Shown here piece by piece: positions 17,210 to 24,408 of a DNA stretch of 42,863 nucleotides. How positions within the stretch are numbered: the stretch's first letter is position 1; each line of letters begins with the position of its first letter. Position numbers and translations under genes: made by a program. The stretch covers positions 1-42,863 of the forward strand of contig JAPKMT010000029.1 in NCBI GenBank assembly GCA_026645735.1. Reading direction: 5' to 3'. Source of the DNA: Flexilinea sp. (GTDB lineage Bacteria; Chloroflexota; Anaerolineae; Anaerolineales; Anaerolineaceae). The notes under the pieces were generated by a model that saw only the letters and a program-made list of their open reading frames with translations, was not told where the DNA came from and made no database searches.

Positions 17210-17239
17210 TTGACATATTGGATATTCAGCGTTTATACT
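17210..17239 (+). promoter_or_regulatory. copA promoter
   Basis: TTGACA (17210-17215), an 18-base spacer and TATACT (17234-17239). Transcription should begin near 17246, inside the CsoR-type operator. Confidence 0.8.
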
Positions 17240-17242
17240 TCT

Positions 17243-17266
17243 AATACCCCTCTATGGAGGGGTATT
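17243..17266. promoter_or_regulatory. CsoR-type copper operator
   Basis: A perfect palindrome, AATACCCCTC with its complement around TATG. This is the known CsoR site form (TACCC...GGGTA) found before copper-export genes. It covers the predicted transcription start of copA, so bound repressor would block initiation. A csoR gene lies at the end of the same unit. Confidence 0.85.
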
Positions 17267-17279
17267 AAGGAAGCTAACT

Positions 17280-19823
17280 ATGGAAAAACAAAAATTCGAT
17301 ATCCAGGGAATGTCCTGTGCAGCTTGTTCTGCAACAATTGAAAAAAAAGTCAAAGCTTTGGAAGGTGTCTCTAAAGTTGACGTTTCACTCCTGACCAACA
17401 GTATGACCGTAGAATTCAATCCATCTTTTTCCGATGCAAAAAAAATTATTCAGTCAGTAGAAAAAGCCGGATATCAGGCTGCAATTCAAAATGATCCAAT
17501 TGTCCATCAAAATGTTCATTCAAGAAATTTAATGGATGATGAAATCAACACGATGCAAAAGCGGTTGATAGTTTCTTTTGTGTTCCTGATCCCGCTCCTT
17601 TATCTTTCCATGGGGCATATGTTGCATTTTCCGTTGCCTTCCTGGGTACATGGACAGAGTAATGCCATCACCTTCTCGTTTTCGCAGTTTTTGCTGACTC
17701 TGCCGATAGTCTATATCAATCGAAAATTTTTCAGCAACGGTTTCAAAGCGCTGATGCATCGCTCGCCGAATATGGATTCGCTGATAGCGATCGGTTCTTC
17801 AGCAGCTTTGGTTTACAGTATCTATGCCATTTATAAAATCGGTTGGGGACTCGGTCACAATGATCCGGACATGATTAATATGTTTACAATGAATTTATAT
17901 TTTGAATCCGCTGCGACGATCTTGTCCTTAGTAACCACCGGTAAATTTCTTGAAACCCGGTCGAAGAAAAAAACTTCCGATGCCATTACCAAATTAATGG
18001 ATCTTGCTCCGAAAACCGCTTCGGTACTCAGAGATGGAATTGAATTAGCGATTCCTGTTGACGATGTCCGGGTTGGAGATATCGTCATCATTCGTCCCGG
18101 TCAAAGAATTCCGGTTGACGGGACTGTTTTCGAAGGTTATTCTGCAATTGATCAATCTGCAATAACAGGAGAAAGCATACCGGTTGAAAAGAAGCCAGGT
18201 GATAAAGTAATCACAGCCACGATGAATCAATCCGGATCGATTTCATTTCGGGCTGACCGTGTCGGAAAAGACACAACATTGTCAAAAATTATCGAACTGG
18301 TGGAAAACGCCAACACAACCAAAGCTCCAATCGCAAAAATCGCAGACAAAATCAGTGCGGTTTTCGTTCCGATCGTAATTCTCATCGCCGTCATTTCTGC
18401 TGTGTTGTGGCTGTTGCTGGGGAAAAGTTTTGAATTTGCATTAACTACAGCCATCTCTGTTCTCGTTATTTCCTGCCCCTGTGCATTAGGTCTTGCAACG
18501 CCGGTTGCCATCATGGTCGGAACCGGAAAAGGAGCATCCAACGGAATTCTGATCAAAAGCGGAGAGGCCTTAGAAATTGCGCACACAATTGAAACTGTTG
18601 TATTGGATAAAACCGGAACGATTACGGAAGGAAAACCAAAAGTAACGGATATCCTTCCTTCTGAAAATTATACAAAGCATGATTTTTTATCGATTGCAGC
18701 ATCATTGGAAAAACTGTCTGAGCATCCACTGGCTGATGCTGTACTTCAGAAAGCGCATGAATCAGGAATCCAATTAAGAAAAGCCACTGATTTCCAGGCA
18801 GTACCTGGACAGGGAATTTCTGCTCAGATCGATGGATTGCGATATTCTGCCGGAAGCAGAAAATTTATGGAAGCCTCCTCAGTATCGTTATCTTCCTGGT
18901 CGGATATGTCCAATAAATTGTCGGGGGAGGGTAAATCGCTGCTTTATTTTGCAGCAGAGAAATCCCTGATAGGATTAATCGCAGTCGCTGATTCGATTAA
19001 ATCTGAAAGCAAGGAAGCAATAACGCTGTTTAAAAAAATGGGGATTCACGTCGTCATGCTGACCGGTGACAATCAACTCGCTGCCGAAGCGATTCGCAAG
19101 CAGCTTGCAATCGACGAAGTGATCGCAGAAGTATTGCCGCAGGAAAAAGATGAGGTGATTCGAAAAATTCAGAGCTCGGGTAAAAAAGTTGGCATGATCG
19201 GTGATGGTATCAACGATGCTCCGGCTTTAGCCAGAGCTGATGTAGGCATAGCAATCGGTGCAGGGACCGACATTGCCATTGAATCTGCCGATATTGTCCT
19301 GATAAAGAACAGCTTATTGGATGCAATCACGGCCATTCATCTCAGCAAATCTGTGATCAAAAACATTAGAGAGAATCTTTTCTGGGCATTCTTTTACAAT
19401 ATCATCGGTATACCTTTAGCTGCAGGATTATTCTTTCCTTTGACCGGATGGACTTTGAATCCGATGTTTGCAGCCGCCGCGATGAGTTTGAGCTCGTTAA
19501 CCGTGGTGTCCAATGCATTAAGACTCCGTTTTTTTCGTCCTGAAACAGAAAAAATATTAATGACAAAAAACACTACATCTACAATGATGAAAGAGGAAAT
19601 AAAAATGATAAAAAAAACAATTCAAATCGAAGGTATGTCTTGTGCGCATTGTAAAGCCAGAGTCGAAAATGCGCTCCAAAAAGTAGACGGTGTCAGCAGT
19701 GTTATTGTGGATCTTGAAGCAAAAAATGCAACCTTAGAATTATCCAAACCAGTCGATAATCAGTTATTAACCGACGCGATTTCTGATGCCGGTTACGAAC
19801 CTGGTCTGATTCATGAGGGATAA
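17280..19823 (+). CDS. copA: Copper-exporting P1B-type ATPase with a C-terminal CopZ-like domain
   Basis: An 847-aa Cu(I) pump. The N-terminal HMA domain carries GMSCAACS (C13, C16). Then come eight predicted membrane segments with ITGESIPVEK, the CPC site at 399-401 (SCPCALGLATP), phosphorylated D443 in DKTGT, SEHPLADAV and GDGINDAPALARADVG (about 640). Near the end MSLSSLTVVSNALRLR is the CopA membrane signature. Unusually, about 22 linker residues are followed by a second HMA domain (GMSCAHC) at the C-terminus, about 776-847. AAGGAA precedes the ATG. The CsoR operator lies over its promoter and csoR follows 5 bases later, giving a self-regulated copper-efflux unit. Confidence 0.96.
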   Translation: MEKQKFDIQGMSCAACSATIEKKVKALEGVSKVDVSLLTNSMTVEFNPSFSDAKKIIQSVEKAGYQAAIQNDPIVHQNVHSRNLMDDEINTMQKRLIVSFVFLIPLLYLSMGHMLHFPLPSWVHGQSNAITFSFSQFLLTLPIVYINRKFFSNGFKALMHRSPNMDSLIAIGSSAALVYSIYAIYKIGWGLGHNDPDMINMFTMNLYFESAATILSLVTTGKFLETRSKKKTSDAITKLMDLAPKTASVLRDGIELAIPVDDVRVGDIVIIRPGQRIPVDGTVFEGYSAIDQSAITGESIPVEKKPGDKVITATMNQSGSISFRADRVGKDTTLSKIIELVENANTTKAPIAKIADKISAVFVPIVILIAVISAVLWLLLGKSFEFALTTAISVLVISCPCALGLATPVAIMVGTGKGASNGILIKSGEALEIAHTIETVVLDKTGTITEGKPKVTDILPSENYTKHDFLSIAASLEKLSEHPLADAVLQKAHESGIQLRKATDFQAVPGQGISAQIDGLRYSAGSRKFMEASSVSLSSWSDMSNKLSGEGKSLLYFAAEKSLIGLIAVADSIKSESKEAITLFKKMGIHVVMLTGDNQLAAEAIRKQLAIDEVIAEVLPQEKDEVIRKIQSSGKKVGMIGDGINDAPALARADVGIAIGAGTDIAIESADIVLIKNSLLDAITAIHLSKSVIKNIRENLFWAFFYNIIGIPLAAGLFFPLTGWTLNPMFAAAAMSLSSLTVVSNALRLRFFRPETEKILMTKNTTSTMMKEEIKMIKKTIQIEGMSCAHCKARVENALQKVDGVSSVIVDLEAKNATLELSKPVDNQLLTDAISDAGYEPGLIHEG
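19605..19823 (+). CDS. Candidate internal start giving a separate 72-aa CopZ-like chaperone
   Basis: Within copA and in the same frame, AGAGGA (19592-19597) lies 7 bases before an ATG at 19605. Translation from there would give exactly one HMA domain (IKKTIQIEGMSCAHC onward), 72 aa, the normal size of a CopZ chaperone. The codons before it encode an unconserved-looking linker. The gene may thus yield both a pump-chaperone fusion and free chaperone. This is inference from the ribosome site and domain boundary; no product is demonstrated. Confidence 0.45.
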   Translation: MIKKTIQIEGMSCAHCKARVENALQKVDGVSSVIVDLEAKNATLELSKPVDNQLLTDAISDAGYEPGLIHEG

Positions 19824-19828
19824 AGCAA

Positions 19829-20101
19829 ATGGTAGCCGATAAAAAGAAAATTTTGAGGTTGTTGAAAACTGCCCGGGGTCAAATTGACGGGTTAATAAAA
19901 ATGGTTGAAGAGGATCGTTATTGTATCGATATCTCCAATCAACTATTGGCATCACAGGCAATTCTTCACGCAGCAGACAAAGAAATTATTCATGCACATT
20001 TAAAAGGGTGTGTGAAAGATGCATTTGACAACGCGGATGAAGCGGAAAAGCAGCAAAAGATTGAGGAAATAATTCAAATAATTGACAAAATAGCAAAATA
20101 A
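19829..20101 (+). CDS. csoR: CsoR-family copper-sensing repressor
   Basis: A 90-aa all-helical DUF156 repressor. The family core KTARGQIDGLIKMVEEDRYC is followed by HAHLKGC. The Cu(I) ligands fall at C32, H57 and C61, with the same spacing (25 and 4) as C36, H61 and C65 of the Mycobacterium tuberculosis protein. This favours copper over the RcnR/FrmR types. A GAGGG site overlaps the end of copA and the gap is 5 bases, so it is co-transcribed. It should bind the palindrome at 17243 and release it on Cu(I). Confidence 0.92.
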   Translation: MVADKKKILRLLKTARGQIDGLIKMVEEDRYCIDISNQLLASQAILHAADKEIIHAHLKGCVKDAFDNADEAEKQQKIEEIIQIIDKIAK

Positions 20102-20141
20102 AATTCAAACAAAAAATATCTGAATCCTTTTTCAGAATAGG

Positions 20142-20183
20142 ACAAAATCTCATGCTCTCTTATGTCGAGACATGGGATTTTGT
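20142..20183 (+). terminator. Terminator-like hairpin after csoR
   Basis: A 13-position stem, ACAAAATCTCATG with CATGGGATTTTGT (one G-T pair), lies 40 bases after csoR. A smaller ATGTC/GACAT hairpin sits in its loop. A T-rich stretch follows. It separates the copper unit from metF. I see no SAM or cobalamin riboswitch in the 220-base gap. Confidence 0.65.
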
Positions 20184-20321
20184 TCTTAAGAAGGAATAAT
20201 TTTTTTTAATCAAAACATCCAAACCACGAACCGGTATGGTATAACAAATTTGATCTAAAAGCAAATATTTTCTCTTTGGAGTGTTTTAAAGTATTAAAAA
20301 CATCAATGTGAACGGTGGATT

Positions 20322-21218
20322 ATGAATATTTCGGATTTTTTCAAAATTAAAAAAGTAGTCTTTTCTTTGGAAGTATTTCCGCCTAAAAAAGACAACTCGG
20401 TCAACATAATCTACAATACGCTATTAAAACTGCGCGGTTTACCGGTTGATTTCATCAGTGTCACGTATGGTTCCGGTGGAAACATTTCACAACGCGAAAA
20501 GACCTGTGAGATCGCTTCTCTGATTCGATCAGCCTATCACATTGAACCGGTGGCTCATCTCACTTGTATTAATTCCAATGAAGATGAAATCAGAGAAACT
20601 TTAACGAAACTGAAAGAGAACCAAATTCAAAACATACTAGCCTTACGGGGCGATATCAACCCCGAAATTCCTTCCCAAAGAGTTTTTCAGCATGCCAGCG
20701 ATCTGGTCAGATTCATCAAGGAAACAGATCCGGATTTTAATATCATAGGTGCCTGTTATCCGGAATGTCATTATGAAAGCAATTCTATCGATGAGGATAT
20801 TGAAAATTTAAAGAAGAAGATTGATCAGGGCGTGACACATTTGATAACGCAACTCTTTTTTGACAATCACAACTTCTATGCATTTCTGGAGAAAGTCCGT
20901 CAGGCTGGTATCACAGTGCCGATTGAAGCGGGGATCATGCCGATTGTCAATAAAAATCAAATAGAGCGGATGGTCAGCATGTGCGGTGCCAGTGTTCCTG
21001 CAAAATTAGCAAAAATCATCAACCGGTATTCAGATAATCCAATTGCCTTTAAAGATGCCGGAATTTTTTATGCGACAGAACAAATCATGGATCTGCTGGA
21101 AAACGGCGTTCAGGGGATCCATTTGTACACGATGAACAATGTGGAAACGGCAACCCGCATCAGCGATAACATACAAAACATTATCGCTGCTGAAAACAAC
21201 GAATCAGGAATCCAATAA
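20322..21218 (+). CDS. metF: Methylenetetrahydrofolate reductase (MetF family)
   Basis: A 298-aa TIM-barrel flavoprotein that reduces 5,10-methylene-THF to 5-methyl-THF, the methyl donor for MetH. Family blocks are FSLEVFPPKK (with the catalytic Glu), DFISVTYGSGGN, PVAHLTCIN, NILALRGD, IGACYPECHYES, QLFFD and GIMPI. The length is that of short bacterial MetF. It begins a three-gene set with a MetH reactivation protein and metH. A weak start site is used; the upstream GGTGGATT stretch may act as the ribosome site. Confidence 0.94.
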   Translation: MNISDFFKIKKVVFSLEVFPPKKDNSVNIIYNTLLKLRGLPVDFISVTYGSGGNISQREKTCEIASLIRSAYHIEPVAHLTCINSNEDEIRETLTKLKENQIQNILALRGDINPEIPSQRVFQHASDLVRFIKETDPDFNIIGACYPECHYESNSIDEDIENLKKKIDQGVTHLITQLFFDNHNFYAFLEKVRQAGITVPIEAGIMPIVNKNQIERMVSMCGASVPAKLAKIINRYSDNPIAFKDAGIFYATEQIMDLLENGVQGIHLYTMNNVETATRISDNIQNIIAAENNESGIQ

Positions 21219-21220
21219 AC

Positions 21221-21916
21221 TTGCTGCAAACCATCCCCCGACTCTCATACGGCGATATTCTTCGATATCTCGGATATCGTAACACTGATATTCCAGAAAC
21301 TCTCGAGAATCTGATCAGAAATTGTATTGATTTAACGTTGCAGACTATTCAAGCAAAATCCATTTTCCACAGATACCCGATTTCTGTTTTACCGGAAGGA
21401 ATCGCTGTGTCCGGTACAAATTTAATATTAGAGGGACAATCCATCCGAACTCATCTACAGCAATCCCAGGAAATTTTTCTTCTTGCGGGCACGATCGGAG
21501 TCGAAATTGATAAACTGATACGGGCCAAAATGGTCGTTGCCCCGGATGAAGGCGTCATTTTGGACAGTTGCGCAACCGTTGCTATTGAAACTCTGATGGA
21601 TATGACGGAGGAAAACATTCGCGATGGGTGCAGTCGAAATGAAGAGAGCATCACCTGGCGTTTTAGTCCCGGCTATGGGGATCTACCATTAGATACCCAC
21701 ACCAATCTGCTTGCAGCATTAGATGCATTCAAAAAAATCGGTTTGACAGTCAGCCGCAGTTTGATGTTGATTCCATCGAAATCTGTCACTGCTATCATCG
21801 GAGTTACCCAAAAAGTCATTAAAATACCTCAAAATCGTTGTGATACATGCAATAAAAAATCGAATTGTATGTTTCAGAAAGCAGGCTTTTCATGTTCGAG
21901 TCAGATCAAAGCGTAA
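21221..21916 (+). CDS. Stand-alone methionine synthase reactivation-domain protein
   Basis: A 231-aa protein resembling the C-terminal AdoMet-binding reactivation domain of MetH, as in Thermotoga TM0269. The signature RFSPGYGDLPL corresponds to the MetH RxxPGY loop, and SLMLIPSKSVTAIIGV follows. The family re-methylates oxidised cob(II)alamin using AdoMet and an electron donor. The C-terminus has cysteines in a CX2CX5CX8C pattern (CDTC, NC, FSC), a possible metal or Fe-S site. The start is a TTG three bases after metF, with GGAA upstream. It overlaps metH by 25 bases. Confidence 0.85.
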   Translation: MLQTIPRLSYGDILRYLGYRNTDIPETLENLIRNCIDLTLQTIQAKSIFHRYPISVLPEGIAVSGTNLILEGQSIRTHLQQSQEIFLLAGTIGVEIDKLIRAKMVVAPDEGVILDSCATVAIETLMDMTEENIRDGCSRNEESITWRFSPGYGDLPLDTHTNLLAALDAFKKIGLTVSRSLMLIPSKSVTAIIGVTQKVIKIPQNRCDTCNKKSNCMFQKAGFSCSSQIKA

Positions 21917-24276
21917 TCCTGTTAGATGGAGCAATGGGTACCGAACTTCAGTCCATGGGATTGATGACTGAGAGAATACCTGAAGCGGTAAATCGAACAA
22001 ATCCGGAAGCTGTTATCCATATTCATCGCCGCTACATCCAAAGCGGAGCGGAAATTATCTATACCAATACGCTGGGAGTAAACCAATACAAATTAAACGG
22101 CAGCGGCTATCTTGTCAAAGATCTGATTCAGGCGGCAGTTGAAAATGCGAAAACAGCAGTTGCTCAGGAAAAAAATTTTTTAAACAGTTCAAACCGTTCC
22201 GTAAAAATTGCTCTTGATTGTGGACCAATTGGCACCATGCTGAAGCCAAACGGCGATCTTTCTTTTAATGAAGCCTATGCAATATTTCAAGAAATCGTAA
22301 TATGCGGCAAAGATGCAGGTGCAGACCTGGTCGTTTTTGAAACTTTCACGGACCTCCTGGAAATCAAAGCAGCCATACTCGCGGCAAAAGAAAACTCGAA
22401 TCTTCCAATTTTCGCTTCAATGACATTTGAAGAGAATGGACGAACTTTCTCAGGTGTTTCCATCCCCAGCGCTGCAATTACATTAACTGCTTTAGGGGTA
22501 AATGCACTGGGAATCAATTGCTCTCTTGGACCTGATCAGATTTTCCCGCTTGCAGAAGAGATGACAACCTGGACCAATTTGCCGATATTGGTCAAACCTA
22601 ACGCGGGAATGCCCAATTTGTACACCGGGAAATACGATATTTCACCAGATGATTTTGCTGAATCCATGAGCAGGTTCCCTGAAATTGGAATTCATCTGAT
22701 TGGCGGATGCTGCGGAACGACACCGGAGTTTATCCGAAAAACAAAAGAGAAGGTACAAACCGGCCAATATGCGAAAATATTAAATCAAGAGAGGACAGTT
22801 CTCTGCAGTTCAGTCAAAACGGTCGTGGTGGATCAGGTACGTATTGTCGGTGAACGCATTAATCCGACAGGCAAGAAACGGTTTAAAGCTGCTATCGCTG
22901 ATCATGATATCGCCTATATTTTAAATCAGGCAATCGAACAAATCAATGCCGGTGCTGAAATATTGGATGTGAATGTAGGAATGCCTGGAATTGATGAGCC
23001 GGCATTGATGGCTGAGGTTGTGGAAGCAATTCAAAGCGTCTGCGATGCACCGCTGCAAATTGACTCATCCGATCCGAAAGCGATTGAGGCTGCTTTGCGG
23101 ACTTATAACGGAAAACCGCTGGTGAATTCCGTGAATGGTGAAGATAAAATTCTACATACGATTCTTCCGCTCGTGAAAAAATATGGAGCAGCCGTCATTG
23201 GTCTGACTTTGGATGAAAATGGAATTCCACAGACCGCCAACGATCGTGTCCGCATCGCAGAAAAAATTATCAAAACAGCAGCAGTCTATGGCATTCCAAA
23301 ACAAGATGTCATCATTGACTGCCTGACGTTAACTGTCTCTGCCCAACAAAACCAGGCGTTAGAAACTTTACAGGCAGTACATCTTGTCAAAGAAAAATTG
23401 GGAGTTAAAACGATCCTTGGTGTATCCAATGTCTCTTTTGGCCTCCCTGAACGAGAAATTATCAATACAGCTTTTCTGACCATGGCATTAACCAATGGTT
23501 TGGATTTGCCTATCATGAATCCCAATAATGCCCTTATGGTCGGTGCGGTGGATGCGTTTCGAGTTCTTTCCAACACCGATCTGAATGCTGTCCAATACAT
23601 TGCAGCTCACAATACTGTTCAAACTGCGGAACCGATCCTAGTTCCATCTACGCTTTCATTGGAGCAAGCAGTAGAAAATGGAATTAAACAGGCGGCTGCA
23701 GAAATGACCGCGGTATTGCTTCGTTCGATGACTCCATCACAAATTATCGACCATTTTTTGATTCCATCCCTTGAGAGAGTCGGAAACCGGTTTGAAAGAG
23801 GCGAGATTTTTCTACCGCAGCTCATACAATCCGCCACTGCAGCGCAGGCAAGTTTTGAAGTGATCAAAAAAGAATTTTTCCAAAGTAAAACTGAGCAAAA
23901 TACGCTCAGTAAAGGGAAAATTGTTCTGGCTACAGTGAAAGGTGATATCCATGATATCGGGAAGAATATTGTAAAAGTAGTGCTGGAAAACTCCGGTTAC
24001 GAGATTATCGATTTGGGGAAAGATGTGCCTGATGAGAAAATCCTCGAAACCATTAAGAACGAAAAAATCCAGCTTGTCGGACTCAGTGCGCTCATGACAA
24101 CCACAGTAAAAAATATGGAAACCACCATCGAAAAAATTCGAAAACAAACTCGATGCAAAATTGTAGTGGGCGGTGCTGTTTTAACCGAATCTTATGCGCT
24201 TTCAATCGGCGCTGATTTCTATGCAAAAGACGCTAAAGCAGCCATGGACATTGCAAAAAACGTGCTCGGGGGATAA
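21892..24276 (+). CDS. metH: Cobalamin-dependent methionine synthase lacking the reactivation domain
   Basis: A 794-aa MetH. I start at 21892 (MFESDQSV), just before VILLDGAMGTEL, with AGG upstream; a longer frame begins at 21865. Domains: homocysteine binding (1 to about 290) with zinc ligands C210, C273 and C274; pterin binding (about 310-570; RIVGERINPTGKKRFKA); B12 cap and B12-binding domains (about 590-794) with H687 in GDIHDIGKN as the lower cobalt ligand. The usual fourth domain is absent and is supplied by the preceding gene. It transfers the methyl of 5-methyl-THF to homocysteine. Confidence 0.95.
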   Translation: MFESDQSVILLDGAMGTELQSMGLMTERIPEAVNRTNPEAVIHIHRRYIQSGAEIIYTNTLGVNQYKLNGSGYLVKDLIQAAVENAKTAVAQEKNFLNSSNRSVKIALDCGPIGTMLKPNGDLSFNEAYAIFQEIVICGKDAGADLVVFETFTDLLEIKAAILAAKENSNLPIFASMTFEENGRTFSGVSIPSAAITLTALGVNALGINCSLGPDQIFPLAEEMTTWTNLPILVKPNAGMPNLYTGKYDISPDDFAESMSRFPEIGIHLIGGCCGTTPEFIRKTKEKVQTGQYAKILNQERTVLCSSVKTVVVDQVRIVGERINPTGKKRFKAAIADHDIAYILNQAIEQINAGAEILDVNVGMPGIDEPALMAEVVEAIQSVCDAPLQIDSSDPKAIEAALRTYNGKPLVNSVNGEDKILHTILPLVKKYGAAVIGLTLDENGIPQTANDRVRIAEKIIKTAAVYGIPKQDVIIDCLTLTVSAQQNQALETLQAVHLVKEKLGVKTILGVSNVSFGLPEREIINTAFLTMALTNGLDLPIMNPNNALMVGAVDAFRVLSNTDLNAVQYIAAHNTVQTAEPILVPSTLSLEQAVENGIKQAAAEMTAVLLRSMTPSQIIDHFLIPSLERVGNRFERGEIFLPQLIQSATAAQASFEVIKKEFFQSKTEQNTLSKGKIVLATVKGDIHDIGKNIVKVVLENSGYEIIDLGKDVPDEKILETIKNEKIQLVGLSALMTTTVKNMETTIEKIRKQTRCKIVVGGAVLTESYALSIGADFYAKDAKAAMDIAKNVLGG

Positions 24277-24408
24277 TTTTCCTGAAAATCTCTCAATTCC
24301 GATAGGCTCTCACAAGAAAAGGGTTGGATATATTTAAATCCAGATATTCTAAATATCGATTGATATTCTGTATTACCCAAGAACAATAAATTCTTTCGAT
24401 ATTTCCAG

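Noticed and set aside
19500-19640. Frameshift or assembly error joining copA and copZ
   Set aside because: The frame is open throughout, with no homopolymer break that would be needed. A true fusion is the simplest reading, though a sequencing check remains reasonable.
20102-20321. SAM or cobalamin riboswitch before metF
   Set aside because: The gap holds a terminator hairpin but none of the conserved junction or B12-box sequences I know.
21892-24276. metH as a truncated pseudogene
   Set aside because: The missing domain is encoded intact by the preceding gene, and all zinc, pterin and cobalamin motifs are present.
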